A stretch of 32,399 nt of DNA from Collinsella sp. (lineage in GTDB: Bacteria; Actinomycetota; Coriobacteriia; Coriobacteriales; Coriobacteriaceae). The notes beneath the pieces are model-generated. The model did no database searches. It was not told where the DNA came from and worked only from the letters and a program-made list of their open reading frames with translations. The DNA lies in NCBI GenBank assembly GCA_018378775.1, contig JAGZWV010000016.1, forward strand, positions 1-32,399, in the 5' to 3' direction. The position numbers were made by a program, and so were the translations under genes. Shown in pieces: positions 15,652 through 24,330 of this stretch; within the stretch, counting starts at the first letter, position 1; each line of letters starts with the position of its first letter.

Positions 15652-15732
15652 AATCTGCCTCGTCTTTCATATCGTTATCGCGCCGTGCTCCGCTGTCCGC
15701 AATCGCGGCAAGATGCGCAGCGTGCCCGGAAT

Positions 15733-17001
15733 CTAGGAACGGTAGTCGCCGTTGATGGAAATGTACTCATGCGTGAGGTCGCAGGTCCACACGGTCGTTG
15801 CCGCGTCGCCTGCGCCCAGGTCGGCCGAGATCACGATCTCGGGCGCCTCGAAACGTCGTAGAGCCTCGTCCTCGTCAAAGGGAACAGTCAGACCATCGCG
15901 ACAGACAGGCATGCCCATCATGTCGATGGAAACGTCTTCCTGATTAAACTTCACGCCGCACTTGCCAAGCGCCATAGCAACGCGGCCCCAGTTGCAGTCG
16001 TGGCCGGCGATGCAAGTCTTAACGAGCGGCGAGTTGGCAACGGCACGGGCGGCGATATCGGCCTCCTCGTCGTTGGCGGCGCCGGTAACGTTGACCGTAA
16101 CAAGCTTGGATGCGCCCTCACCATCGGCGGCGATATTGCGCGCCAGGCTCTCGCACACCTCGTGCACGGCAAATGCCAACTCGTCAAAGGCATCGGAGCC
16201 CTCGACGATAGGCTCGGCATCTGCGGCAGCGGCGCCGGAGGCAAGCATGATGCAGGTGTCGTTGGTCGAGGTATCGGAATCGACCGTTACCTTGTTAAAG
16301 GTCTGCTTGACGTTCGAGAGCAGCAGGGCATGAAGTGCCGCAGGCTCGACGGGGGCATCGGTGGTGATAACTGCGATCATGGTGGCCATGTTGGGCATGA
16401 TCATGCCCGAGCCCTTGCACATTCCGCCTATCGTATAGACATTGCCCGCATGACCCGCAGCTTCACTGACGTAGGATACGGCGTACTCCTTGGAGTGCGT
16501 GTCGGTCGTCATGATGGCGCGAGCGGCATCGGCGCCACCGTGGGCGGAGAGCGCCTCGTAGGCAGCAGGAATGGCGGTCTCAAACGTGTCGATCGGCAGA
16601 ATCTGGCCAATCACACCCGTGGAGGCAACCAGAATCTGCTGGGGCTCGCAGCCGATGACCTGCGATGCGATGCTGCACGTCTCGCGCGCGCAGGCAAGGC
16701 CGGTCTCACCCGTGGCGGCGTTGGCATTGCCAGAGTTGACCGAAACACCGGCGATGATACCGTAGCCCTTGTCGGCACCGCCCAGGTTGGCACGGCTCAC
16801 CTGCACGGGCGCCGCGCAAAAGCGATTGGTGGTAAACACGCCGGCGCCGGGACAGGGTTTATCGGGCACGACGAGCGCGTAATCCAGACGCTCGGGGTTC
16901 TTGCGGAACCCAGCGTGGATGCCTGCGACTTTAAAACCAGCCGCAGCCGTAACGCCACCCTCGACGGCGCGAATCTTGATATCAAACAGCTCGGTATTCA
17001 T
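15733..17001 (-). CDS. argJ: Glutamate N-acetyltransferase / ornithine acetyltransferase
   Basis: ArgJ recycles the acetyl group from acetylornithine to glutamate; bifunctional forms also use acetyl-CoA. The 422-residue precursor has the self-cleavage site NMATMIAV, expected to cut between Ala 206 and Thr 207 so that Thr 207 becomes the N-terminal nucleophile of the beta chain. Other signatures are VNSGNANAATG (88-98), STGVIGQILP, KGSGMI and HDCNWGRVAMALGK. No argA-type gene is visible nearby, which fits the cyclic pathway. It starts at ATG 17001 with AAGGAG upstream. Confidence 0.96.
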   Translation of the reverse strand: MNTELFDIKIRAVEGGVTAAAGFKVAGIHAGFRKNPERLDYALVVPDKPCPGAGVFTTNRFCAAPVQVSRANLGGADKGYGIIAGVSVNSGNANAATGETGLACARETCSIASQVIGCEPQQILVASTGVIGQILPIDTFETAIPAAYEALSAHGGADAARAIMTTDTHSKEYAVSYVSEAAGHAGNVYTIGGMCKGSGMIMPNMATMIAVITTDAPVEPAALHALLLSNVKQTFNKVTVDSDTSTNDTCIMLASGAAAADAEPIVEGSDAFDELAFAVHEVCESLARNIAADGEGASKLVTVNVTGAANDEEADIAARAVANSPLVKTCIAGHDCNWGRVAMALGKCGVKFNQEDVSIDMMGMPVCRDGLTVPFDEDEALRRFEAPEIVISADLGAGDAATTVWTCDLTHEYISINGDYRS

Positions 17002-17138
17002 CGTCTTTATGACTCCTTATGTCAAACAAAATAAAGCGGACATCGGTTGGTGCGCCATGCCAGTCGTGATCATGAGACCAGCTTAAGAGTGGCGCCCCAC
17101 TCGATGCCCGACTACCAAATCGTTAACAATCGAATGTG

Positions 17139-18209
17139 CTACACCGGGCACGCCACTGTGGGCAAGCCTCGTCGCTCGTCAAAGCCAAAGACGATATTGG
17201 CGCACTGGACCGCTTGGCCCGCAGCGCCCTTGCACAGATTGTCGATGGCGCCCGTCGCCACCAGCACGCCCGCGCGCTTGTTGAGCGCGAGGCCAATCTG
17301 GGCAGCGTTGGTGCCGACGACCGAAGCCGTCTTGGGCTGCTGGCCGGCATCGAGCACGCGCACAAAGGTGCGACCGGCATAGAACTGCTTGTAATAGTCG
17401 ACAACGTCCTCAAGAGCCAAGGAGTCGATGGCCTGCAGCGCGAGCGGCATCGTCACCGTGGAGAGCAGACCACGCTTGAGCGGTGCCAGGTGCGGGGTAA
17501 AGACGACGCGATCGGTCAGACCAAGGATTTGCTCAATCTCGGGCGTGTGGCGATGCTTGCCCACACCGTAGGCCTCCAAGTTCTCGTCGGCGCTGCAAAA
17601 ATGGGTGCGGGCGTTGCAGGACTTACCGGCGCCCGTCACGCCGCTGATAGCGTCAACGATCACGGGGCCGCTCTGGGCAACCCAGCCAGCACGCACGGCG
17701 GGCGCGGCGGCAAGGCTCGTTGCGGTGGGATAGCAACCGGCGCAGGCGACCAACACGGGTTTGCCGTCGGCATGGTCGGATGCGGCGGTCTCCAAGTCCC
17801 GGCAGAACAGCTCGGGCAGGCCAAAGGCACGGGTCTTGAGCAGCTCGGGGCTCGTATGCTCGGCGGCATACCACGTCTCAAAGACGGACGCGTCGTTCAG
17901 GCGGTAGTCGGCCGAAAGATCGAAACAGCAAACGCCCGCGGCAAGCAGCGCGGGCACCTGTGCCATGGCAGCCGTGTGCGGCACGGCAAGAAAAACCGCA
18001 TCGCAGCTCTTAAGCTCGGGGGCGTCATGCGTGGTGAAAACCAGATCGCTCACGCCAGCAAAGCTCGGATACACCGCAGACAACGGCTGGCCGGCATCGG
18101 CGTTGGACGTAATGGCAGCAAGTTCAAACTCGGGGTGACCGAGGACGAGGCGAATGAGCTCGGCTCCGGCATATCCAGCCGCGCCGACGATTCCAACCTT
18201 CAAAGACAT
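17139..18209 (-). CDS. argC: N-acetyl-gamma-glutamyl-phosphate reductase
   Basis: ArgC reduces acetylglutamyl phosphate to the semialdehyde with NADPH. The 356-residue protein has the nucleotide-binding start KVGIVGAAGYAGAELIR (4-20), the catalytic Cys 159 in CAGCYPT, the histidine region YGVGKHRHTPEIEQ, and FTPHLAPLKRGL. It starts at ATG 18209 with AAGGAG eight bases upstream. It is the first gene of argCJBD, and the upstream region contains two candidate ArgR boxes. Confidence 0.97.
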   Translation of the reverse strand: MSLKVGIVGAAGYAGAELIRLVLGHPEFELAAITSNADAGQPLSAVYPSFAGVSDLVFTTHDAPELKSCDAVFLAVPHTAAMAQVPALLAAGVCCFDLSADYRLNDASVFETWYAAEHTSPELLKTRAFGLPELFCRDLETAASDHADGKPVLVACAGCYPTATSLAAAPAVRAGWVAQSGPVIVDAISGVTGAGKSCNARTHFCSADENLEAYGVGKHRHTPEIEQILGLTDRVVFTPHLAPLKRGLLSTVTMPLALQAIDSLALEDVVDYYKQFYAGRTFVRVLDAGQQPKTASVVGTNAAQIGLALNKRAGVLVATGAIDNLCKGAAGQAVQCANIVFGFDERRGLPTVACPV

Positions 18210-18293
18210 ATCAGACTCCTTGTCTGCGATTTATGCACCGATGCGCATTTCGCAGTGGTCGTTATGAAGTGGGTTGAAACTTTAGCACCAAAA

Positions 18294-18332
18294 GATGCAT
18301 TAACACGTAAATGGCTTGCATATTCATGCATT
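18294..18332 (-). promoter_or_regulatory. Candidate pair of ArgR operator boxes for argCJBD
   Basis: Two 18-bp boxes (18294-18311 and 18315-18332) are separated by 3 bp, the spacing used by hexameric ArgR. The argC-distal box contains TGCAT-4-ATGCA and matches most fixed positions of the ARG consensus (TGAAT-4-ATTCA type). The proximal box matches mainly in one half. They lie 85-123 bases before the argC start. Confidence 0.6.
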
Positions 18333-18375
18333 GAAACATTCCCGACACATTCGCTTGAAGGAATTGACAAATAGA

Positions 18376-18429
18376 GCGGGCCCCGTATTGACCGACGTTC
18401 CTAACGGCGCCGGGCAATACGGGGCCCGC
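18376..18429. repeat. Very strong 15-bp inverted repeat between the PNPOx-like gene and argC
   Basis: 18376-18390 and 18415-18429 are perfect GC-rich complements around a 24-base loop with its own small hairpin (18396-18399 with 18403-18406). It lies downstream of the minus-strand gene ending at 18467. It lacks a U-run on either strand but probably forms the 3' end or barrier between the two transcription units. Confidence 0.7.
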
Positions 18430-18466
18430 CCATGCGAAAACCAAGTTGTTAGGATGAGCCGGTTGG

Positions 18467-18877
18467 CTAGAGCTCGACCGGCACCCATTCGTCGTGATTG
18501 CAGATAAAAGCCTCGGGTTCCTCCACGCTAAAGAAGACGAGCGTGGGGTCGTTAGGCCCCTCATAGTGCTCGCTCAAGCGCTCAAGATGTTTCCATCCCG
18601 CCTCGCGCATATCGGGGGCAGCCTGGTCATCCAAGCCCGCGCGTCCGCGCAAAATGAGCCAGCCATGGCCCGGCCACCAGCTCGTGGCCTCAAAGCGCTG
18701 GTTTTGCAGCAGCTCCTGCCACACATCTTTGGTGCGCGCCGTTACAAACCACAGCTTGCCGTCCTGAATCTGTGCAAATGAGAACGGACGCACATGTGGC
18801 TGCCCGTCCACGCTCGTCGCCAGATACCACGCCGGCACCGACGTCAGGTACTCCAGCACCGTATTCAATCCGTCCAT
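18467..18877 (-). CDS. Pyridoxamine 5'-phosphate oxidase-like flavin-binding protein (copy 1)
   Basis: This 136-residue protein has the split-barrel FMN-binding fold of the PNPOx-like family, which includes flavin reductases, heme-degrading and stress proteins; the substrate is unknown. The visible landmarks are VPAWYLATSVDGQPHVRPFS (about 14-33), DGKLWFVTARTKDVW and WLILRGRAGL. I chose ATG 18877 because AGGAGG lies four bases upstream; a GTG at 18892 lies upstream of that site. It is a tandem paralogue of the next gene to the right, sharing PAWYLAT, VRPFSFA and DGKLWF. Confidence 0.82.
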   Translation of the reverse strand: MDGLNTVLEYLTSVPAWYLATSVDGQPHVRPFSFAQIQDGKLWFVTARTKDVWQELLQNQRFEATSWWPGHGWLILRGRAGLDDQAAPDMREAGWKHLERLSEHYEGPNDPTLVFFSVEEPEAFICNHDEWVPVEL

Positions 18878-18928
18878 GTGTCCTCCTGGCACTAGCTAAT
18901 TCGGAACGGGTAGTTAATTTGAGACGCG

Positions 18929-19375
18929 CTAGAGCTCCAGGCGCTCCTCGCTGCCGTCGATATCACAGAAGCGCGCGGCAATGTTGCGGACCGAAAAGAA
19001 AGCAAGGCGGCCGTCGTTGGCACTCTCGTGTTCCTCGCCGATGCCCACCATGTGCTTAAAACCCGCTTGACGCACCTTGTCGCTCGCAACTGCGTCGTCC
19101 TCAAGTGCGGCCTCGCCGGTCAACACGATCCAACATTCCCCCGGCTTCCAGCCCGAGAGCTCAAACTTGGGATTCGCACTCAGCTCCGCCCACACATCCT
19201 TGTCGCGCGACGTGCAAAACCACAGCTTGCCGTCTTCGACCATGGCAAACGAAAACGGCCTCACGCGGGGCTGATGCCCGTCGCTCACATCAGTCGTGGC
19301 AAGATACCACGCCGGAATGCGCCTGAGATACGAACAGGCGCGCTCAAGCTGAGCCGTGCGGTCGTTGTCGGTCAT
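18929..19375 (-). CDS. Pyridoxamine 5'-phosphate oxidase-like flavin-binding protein (copy 2)
   Basis: A 148-residue paralogue of the neighbouring 18467-18877 gene, with the same split-barrel landmarks: IPAWYLATTD, PRVRPFSFAM, EDGKLWFCTSRDKDVW, and GECWIVLTGEAAL. The two probably arose by tandem duplication and have since diverged. The ATG at 19375 has AAAGGGG upstream. It lies 30 bases downstream of ecfT in the same direction, so it may be read from the riboflavin-transporter transcript. That would suit a flavin-binding protein, but this is inference. Confidence 0.82.
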   Translation of the reverse strand: MTDNDRTAQLERACSYLRRIPAWYLATTDVSDGHQPRVRPFSFAMVEDGKLWFCTSRDKDVWAELSANPKFELSGWKPGECWIVLTGEAALEDDAVASDKVRQAGFKHMVGIGEEHESANDGRLAFFSVRNIAARFCDIDGSEERLEL

Positions 19376-19405
19376 AGGGACCCCTTTCTTGCGCTCGAAT
19401 CGCGC

Positions 19406-20206
19406 CTAAACAAGTTGAAGATTGATGACGATGACGCAGATGAGCAGCAACGCCGTCACCACCGCCGCCAACGCATCGCCGCGGCCAAATGCAAGTGTAT
19501 GCAGACGTGTGCGGCCCTGCTCGCCATGATAGCAACGGGCATCCATGGCGGCAGACAACGTCTCGGCATGACGGAACACGCCCGTGAACAGCGGGATCGC
19601 CACACTGCCGAGCATACGCACGCCGCCGAGCGGGCCACCCGTTACGCGTGCACCGCGACTTGCCTGCGCGTCCGCCGTCTGCTTCATCTCGGTGGCGAAC
19701 TGCGGCATAAAGCGCAACGCGATGCCCATGATCATGCCGAGCTCATGCGCAGGGAGCCCCACGCGCGCAAACGGTGCGAGCAGACGCTCAAAGCCCGCGG
19801 TGAGGTCGAGCGTAGGCGTGGTGAGCGTAATGGCGCTCATGCCGGCCATCATCAGGGTCAGGCGACACGCCATAAAGGCGGCAGAACGCAGTGAGCCCTC
19901 GCTTATCTGCAGAAAGCCGAGCTGCCACAGGATGCGCCCGCTCTGGTCGGAAAACAAGTTGAGCACCGCGACCACTGCGACGATTGCCAGCAGCGGCGCC
20001 ATCGATGACAGGACGCGGCGAGCCGGCACCCGAGACACGGTATAGATCAGGACAACGAAGATTGCGACAGGGACCAGTCCGCGGAAGCTACTGACCGTGA
20101 GCGTCGTGATCAGAAACACAAAGCCCAAGAGCAACTTAGTTCGCGGGTCCAAGCGGTGAATTGCACTATCGCCGGGATAGTAGCTGCCAAACGAAAACGC
20201 CTCCAT
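19406..20206 (-). CDS. ecfT: ECF transporter transmembrane component EcfT
   Basis: EcfT is the membrane scaffold that couples the two ATPases to the substrate-binding S component. The 266-residue protein has several hydrophobic segments (for example about 28-58 and 70-90, and the C-terminal LLLICVIVINLQL). The two cytoplasmic coupling-helix motifs are present: ASRGARV (about 190) and AMDARCYHG (about 226-234), both variants of the X-R-G signature. Its ATG (20206) overlaps the ecfA stop by one base (TAATG), so translation is coupled. Confidence 0.93.
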   Translation of the reverse strand: MEAFSFGSYYPGDSAIHRLDPRTKLLLGFVFLITTLTVSSFRGLVPVAIFVVLIYTVSRVPARRVLSSMAPLLAIVAVVAVLNLFSDQSGRILWQLGFLQISEGSLRSAAFMACRLTLMMAGMSAITLTTPTLDLTAGFERLLAPFARVGLPAHELGMIMGIALRFMPQFATEMKQTADAQASRGARVTGGPLGGVRMLGSVAIPLFTGVFRHAETLSAAMDARCYHGEQGRTRLHTLAFGRGDALAAVVTALLLICVIVINLQLV

Positions 20207-22110
20207 TAGCAGCCCTCCTCTCGCGCGATCGTCTTGGATTTAGCAATGTCCGCGACGTTAGAAGGACCGTCCGAGCGAACGATCAGCAGGTCCACCAACT
20301 CGTCTGCCAGCGACTCAACCGTATAGAGGCCGTCAAAGCGCAGCGGCACGCCTGCCTTCGCAAGCGCCAGCGCCATGCGCTGGGCAGCGGGAACACCCAA
20401 GCCGATCGACTTGAGCTCATCGGCATGCGCAAACACCTGAGCGGGCGTGCCCTCGGCAAACACCGTGCCCTCGTTCATCACGACAATACGGTCGCAGCAA
20501 TTGGCAAGGTCATCCATACTGTGTGAGACCATGACGACGGTCAGGCCCCCATGGTGAAGTCGATCGATGAGCTCCAGGAAATCACTGCGCGCCGCCGGAT
20601 CGAGCCCCGCCATGGGCTCATCGAGTACCAGGACCTCGGGCTCCATGGCAAGCACGCCGGCAAACGCCACACGCCGCTGCTGCCCGCCCGAAAGCTCAAA
20701 GGGGCTCTTGTCGCCCACCGTGGCCAGGTCGAGGCCCACGCGCGCGAGCGATGACTCAACGCGGCGGGCAACCTCGGCCTGCGACAAGCCAAGGTTATGC
20801 GGACCAAATGCCACGTCCTGTGCCACGGTCTCGGCAAACAGCTGACGCTCTGGATACTGAAACACCACGCCGACCTTTGCCTTAACCGCGGCGGCGTCTT
20901 TCTTGCTTGATAGGTCGAGCCCCAGCGCGTAAACGCTCCCCTCCTGCGGGCGGATTAATCCGTTGAGGTGCTGGACCAGTGTGGATTTACCCGAACCGGT
21001 ATGGCCTGCTAGCCCCAGGAACTCGCCGCGGCGCACCGTCAAAGACACGTCGCGCAGTGCCCACGGACTGCTGGGGTCGTTGCCCCAGAGAGCCTGTTTG
21101 TTCGATGCGCCCTCGGCGGCTGAGCGCTTGTGCCAACGGCGACGCTCGCGGGCGCTCAGCGAATAGCTATACGAAAGGTGCGAAATCTCGATGACAGGCT
21201 CCAGCGCGTCTGCGCCATCGATTGCAGAGGAGACGTTGTCGGGAATACGAGGATCGGATGCGAAAGGCCGCCCGGCGATGCCTGTCCTACTCCGCTCGGC
21301 ATAAGCCTGCACTATATCGGCGACCATATCCGCCTCGCGCACCTGTGCGCAAATGGGCACGCCCTTCGCGCGAAGCGCCCTGCCAAAACAGCACGATGCC
21401 GGTATATCCAGGTTCAGACGCGCGAGTTCGTCCGCCCGCGTCAAGATCTCCTCGGGCGTACCGAGCATGGCAACGCGGCCCGCTTGGAAGACAGCAACGC
21501 GATCGGCCTCAGCGGCCTCTTCCATAAAGTGCGTAATCATCACGATGGTCATGCCGCGAGCGTGCAACGCGCGGCAAGCCTTCATAAGGCCCTTGCGGCC
21601 GCGCGGATCGAGCATCGAGGACGCCTCATCCAAGATGAGCACGCGCGGCTCCATGGCGAGCACGCCGGCAAGCGCCACGCGCTGCTTTTGTCCGCCCGAG
21701 AGAGCGTGGGTCTCGTGGCGCTCAAAGCCCACCAGACCCACGGCCTTCAACGCCTCGCGCACGCGCTGCGCGATCTGGGCCGATTCGACCCCTAAGTTCT
21801 CGGGACCAAACGCAACATCGTCCTCGACAAGCGTCGCCACAAGCTGGTCGTCGGGATTCTGGAACACCATGCCCGCAGTCGAGCGGATGTCGTAGACCAG
21901 CTCGGGATCGGACGCGTCCATGCCGTTGACGCACACCGTTCCTGCATCGGGCTGCAGTAGCGCGTTCAAATGCTTGGCAAACGTCGACTTGCCCGACCCG
22001 TTTCCGCCGAGGATGCAGAAAAACTCACCATCCTCGATGTTCAGATCGATGCCATCGAGCGCTTTCGCAGCGCCGTCGTAGCTAAAGGAAACGCCCCGAC
22101 ACTCAATCAT
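20206..22110 (-). CDS. Fused ECF transporter ATPase (EcfA-EcfA' double ABC domain)
   Basis: This single 634-residue chain carries two complete ABC ATPase domains, which in most ECF transporters are separate proteins. Domain 1 has Walker A GGNGSGKST (35-43), Q-loop FQNPDDQL, signature LSGGQKQRVALAG and Walker B LILDEASSMLD. Domain 2 has Walker A GHTGSGKST, FQYPERQL, LSGGQQRRVAFAG and LVLDEPMAGLDP. A variable linker with a basic stretch (RERRRWHKR) joins them. Domain 1 has Ser-Ser where domain 2 has Pro-Met after the catalytic Glu. The ATG at 22110 overlaps the S-component stop (ATGA) and the stop overlaps the ecfT start. Confidence 0.94.
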   Translation of the reverse strand: MIECRGVSFSYDGAAKALDGIDLNIEDGEFFCILGGNGSGKSTFAKHLNALLQPDAGTVCVNGMDASDPELVYDIRSTAGMVFQNPDDQLVATLVEDDVAFGPENLGVESAQIAQRVREALKAVGLVGFERHETHALSGGQKQRVALAGVLAMEPRVLILDEASSMLDPRGRKGLMKACRALHARGMTIVMITHFMEEAAEADRVAVFQAGRVAMLGTPEEILTRADELARLNLDIPASCCFGRALRAKGVPICAQVREADMVADIVQAYAERSRTGIAGRPFASDPRIPDNVSSAIDGADALEPVIEISHLSYSYSLSARERRRWHKRSAAEGASNKQALWGNDPSSPWALRDVSLTVRRGEFLGLAGHTGSGKSTLVQHLNGLIRPQEGSVYALGLDLSSKKDAAAVKAKVGVVFQYPERQLFAETVAQDVAFGPHNLGLSQAEVARRVESSLARVGLDLATVGDKSPFELSGGQQRRVAFAGVLAMEPEVLVLDEPMAGLDPAARSDFLELIDRLHHGGLTVVMVSHSMDDLANCCDRIVVMNEGTVFAEGTPAQVFAHADELKSIGLGVPAAQRMALALAKAGVPLRFDGLYTVESLADELVDLLIVRSDGPSNVADIAKSKTIAREEGC

Positions 22111-22697
22111 GCGCGGCCTTTGACCTGGTCCTTTTTAGGCGTGATGAGGTTGGAGACCGCCTTGTACACCGCGAGCGTCAATACCGAGTTAAGCACGGTC
22201 TTGATAAGGTTGAACGGCAGCACGGCAGGAATCATGAGCGGGGCAATCACATCGACCGAGCCATACCAGAACCAAACGCCAATGGTCAGATTCGCAACCA
22301 TAGAAAGCACCGTAGCGGCAATAACGCCCAGTGCCAGGCCAATCACGGCACCCTTGTAGGTGTGCATCTTCTGGTAAACGATAGCCGCAGGCAGAATATA
22401 GCCCAGCGTGGCAACCAAGTTCATAAGCGCACCGACCCAATCGCCCGTGGTAAGCGCATGGATAACAATCGCCATGGCGGCAACAGCGGTGCCGGCACCA
22501 GGGCCATACGCAAATCCACACACCATCGCCGGCACCAGCGACGGGTCGTAGGTCAAAAACGGTGCCGAAGGAAGGATGGGCAGCTGCACGTACATAAACA
22601 GGGCGCCCAAGGCGCACATCAACGCCATGGTAACGAGCTGTTTGGTGCTCCACCTATTCGTGTTCTCAAAATGGATATGCTGCGACTGTTCAGACAT
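22107..22697 (-). CDS. ribU: ECF transporter S component, RibU-like riboflavin permease
   Basis: This 196-residue membrane protein is the substrate-binding subunit of the ECF transporter. The RibU pattern is visible: FLTYDPSLVPAMVCGFAYGPGAG (about 54-75, shown here for its landmark YDPS and GP-G spacing) and about six hydrophobic helices. An FMN riboswitch immediately upstream supports riboflavin as substrate. I chose ATG 22697, preceded by AGGTGAT. The longer frame start at 22718 is the conserved GGATGAAAGAGG end of the riboswitch and is not a real start. It overlaps ecfA by four bases (ATGA). Confidence 0.92.
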   Translation of the reverse strand: MSEQSQHIHFENTNRWSTKQLVTMALMCALGALFMYVQLPILPSAPFLTYDPSLVPAMVCGFAYGPGAGTAVAAMAIVIHALTTGDWVGALMNLVATLGYILPAAIVYQKMHTYKGAVIGLALGVIAATVLSMVANLTIGVWFWYGSVDVIAPLMIPAVLPFNLIKTVLNSVLTLAVYKAVSNLITPKKDQVKGRA

Positions 22698-22708
22698 AAG
22701 ATCACCTG

Positions 22709-22888
22709 CCTCTTTCATCCGGACTCTAACCGTTGGTACTGGGATCTCACCAGTTCAGCCGGCATGCGAACCAACGCACACACGGGTCGCGGACTCATCG
22801 GCTCGGACGCGGGCATCTCGCCTGCGCCACGGCGTCCCTTTGACACCGCCCAATTTACCGCCAGTGGGGAATTCCACCCCGCCCTGAA
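22709..22888 (-). ncRNA. FMN riboswitch (RFN element)
   Basis: On the minus strand the leader shows the RFN landmarks in order: GGGCGGGGTGGAATTCCCCA, CTGGCGGT, a variable hairpin arm, GAGTCCGCGACCC, GGTGAGATCCCAGTACC, and the closing AGTCCGGATGAAAGAGG. It ends about 12 bases before the ribU start, so it could hide the ribosome binding site when FMN is bound. No separate terminator is obvious, which suggests translational control. Confidence 0.96.
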
Positions 22889-22900
22889 ACAGCACTTGCA

Positions 22901-22928
22901 AGTGTAGCACGAGCAGAAAGAGGTGCAA
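22901..22928 (-). promoter_or_regulatory. Promoter of the riboflavin transporter operon
   Basis: TTGCAC (22923-22928) and TACACT (22901-22906) lie 16 bases apart on the minus strand, just upstream of the riboswitch. A 12-bp palindrome CACTTGCAAGTG (22893-22904) overlaps the -10. Confidence 0.65.
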
Positions 22929-23003
22929 GTATGCCGAGGGTAATTTATGGTGAGGGGAAACGCTCCAGAAATACGTCCAGGATAGCTCAGTCGAACGCGA
23001 GCA

Positions 23004-24143
23004 CTAGCGCAGGTGTCGCCCGCGATAGCCGGAAGAATCAGCATCGGAATCGGGGGAAGCCGACGGGTCTGAAGCAGAGGAGACGAAGGGGGCCGCAGGC
23101 ATGGAGGCTCCCACGGTCCACCCGTTTCCGCCATCGCCACCAGCCGCGTCGGCGTCCAGCGTCACCGCGGCGGCAACGGCAGCACGCTGCGCCGCGCGCC
23201 GCTTCTTGCGCACGTGCCCGGCCGCAACGAGACCCACAACAATCGCCAGCAGCGCGCCCAGAACGCCCAGCGCCACCGCGGTGGTGTTGATGCCCTGTGC
23301 CTCCTCGGGCACGGGAACCTCATCCGGAATGTCCGCACGCACACCCGATACCAGCAGGCGATGCGAGTTCACGCCGTAGGGTGTGCAGGTCATGAGCGTC
23401 ACGCGGTCCTCGCCGGCGGTCACGCGCAACTTGGAATCGTCGTCGGGCTCGATCACGTCTATGCGGTCGATCTTGTAACCCAGCTCCTCGCCCATCACCT
23501 CGATGTAGAACGAGTCGCCCACCTGCAGCTCATCCAAGCGCGTGAACAGGAGCGAGCCCGGCACGCCGCGGTGGCCGGTAAGCACGGCGTGCGTGTTCGC
23601 GCCACCCACGGGAAGCGACGTTCCATACAGGTGGCCGGCGCCCGCGGCGAGCACCTCGGTGGAGGTACCGTGGTACACGGGCAGATTCACGTCGATCTTG
23701 GGAATGCGCACCGAGCACATAAGGCCCGATCCAGCGTTAAGGAGTCCCTGGTAGGTGGTGTCTTGCGAGGCGATGGAATCCTTAGAGCCAGAGGCGGTGG
23801 AGGCGCCAGAGGTGTTTCCAAACGGGTCCACGACCTCGCCGATAACGTCCTGACCGCCGGCAGCCAGCTGCTCGTTATAGGCGTGAGCGGCCGCGAGGGC
23901 CTCCTCGGCCTGCGGGTAGGGCCAGCCGTCCACGGTGCTTTGCGCAGCGGTAACGGCGGCCGTTTGCTCAGCCTGGGACATGGCGCGCAGGACGAGGGGC
24001 GTGGCCACGATAACAAAACCGGCGGCAAAGCACAGAAGGGAAAGCAGGCGCAGGACGAGGGGCGGTTTACGCCGGCTGGTGGAAGCCGGGTTCGAACCGC
24101 CGCTCGGCGTGCGCATCGTCGATACGGGCTTGATTGCCTCCAT
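23004..24143 (-). CDS. Class C sortase (pilus assembly)
   Basis: This transpeptidase links pilins to one another at LPXTG motifs. The 379-residue protein has an N-terminal membrane segment (about 28-52) and the lid motif DPF (106-108) typical of class C sortases. The catalytic triad is present: His 191 in TGHRGVP, Cys 253 in TLMTC, Arg 262 in HRLLVSGVR. A second membrane helix (about 288-309) precedes a long basic, then Ser/Asp-rich, cytoplasmic tail. I chose ATG 24143, preceded by AAGGTGA; a farther in-frame start at 24188 has no good site. It is the last gene of the pilus operon, and no terminator was seen after it. Confidence 0.94.
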   Translation of the reverse strand: MEAIKPVSTMRTPSGGSNPASTSRRKPPLVLRLLSLLCFAAGFVIVATPLVLRAMSQAEQTAAVTAAQSTVDGWPYPQAEEALAAAHAYNEQLAAGGQDVIGEVVDPFGNTSGASTASGSKDSIASQDTTYQGLLNAGSGLMCSVRIPKIDVNLPVYHGTSTEVLAAGAGHLYGTSLPVGGANTHAVLTGHRGVPGSLLFTRLDELQVGDSFYIEVMGEELGYKIDRIDVIEPDDDSKLRVTAGEDRVTLMTCTPYGVNSHRLLVSGVRADIPDEVPVPEEAQGINTTAVALGVLGALLAIVVGLVAAGHVRKKRRAAQRAAVAAAVTLDADAAGGDGGNGWTVGASMPAAPFVSSASDPSASPDSDADSSGYRGRHLR

Positions 24144-24330
24144 GTGGTTCACCTTCAAAGGTACGGGTGGAATGTGGGCGCGGCGCATGAGTGCTTGCGG
24201 CTCAATGCGCTGCGCCCCGCCGCGGGTCTAGGCGCGACGGGGTACGGCGAAAGAGGAATATGGCAACGCGGCGCGCAGGCGCTGATAGGAGACGACGATC
24301 GCCCGCTCGCCGCGTCATCAAGCTAGGGAA

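Noticed and set aside
22698..22718. Earlier ATG for the ribU-like gene at 22718
   Set aside because: It is the ATG inside the conserved GGATGAAAGAGG end of the FMN riboswitch. The start at 22697 has a proper ribosome binding site.
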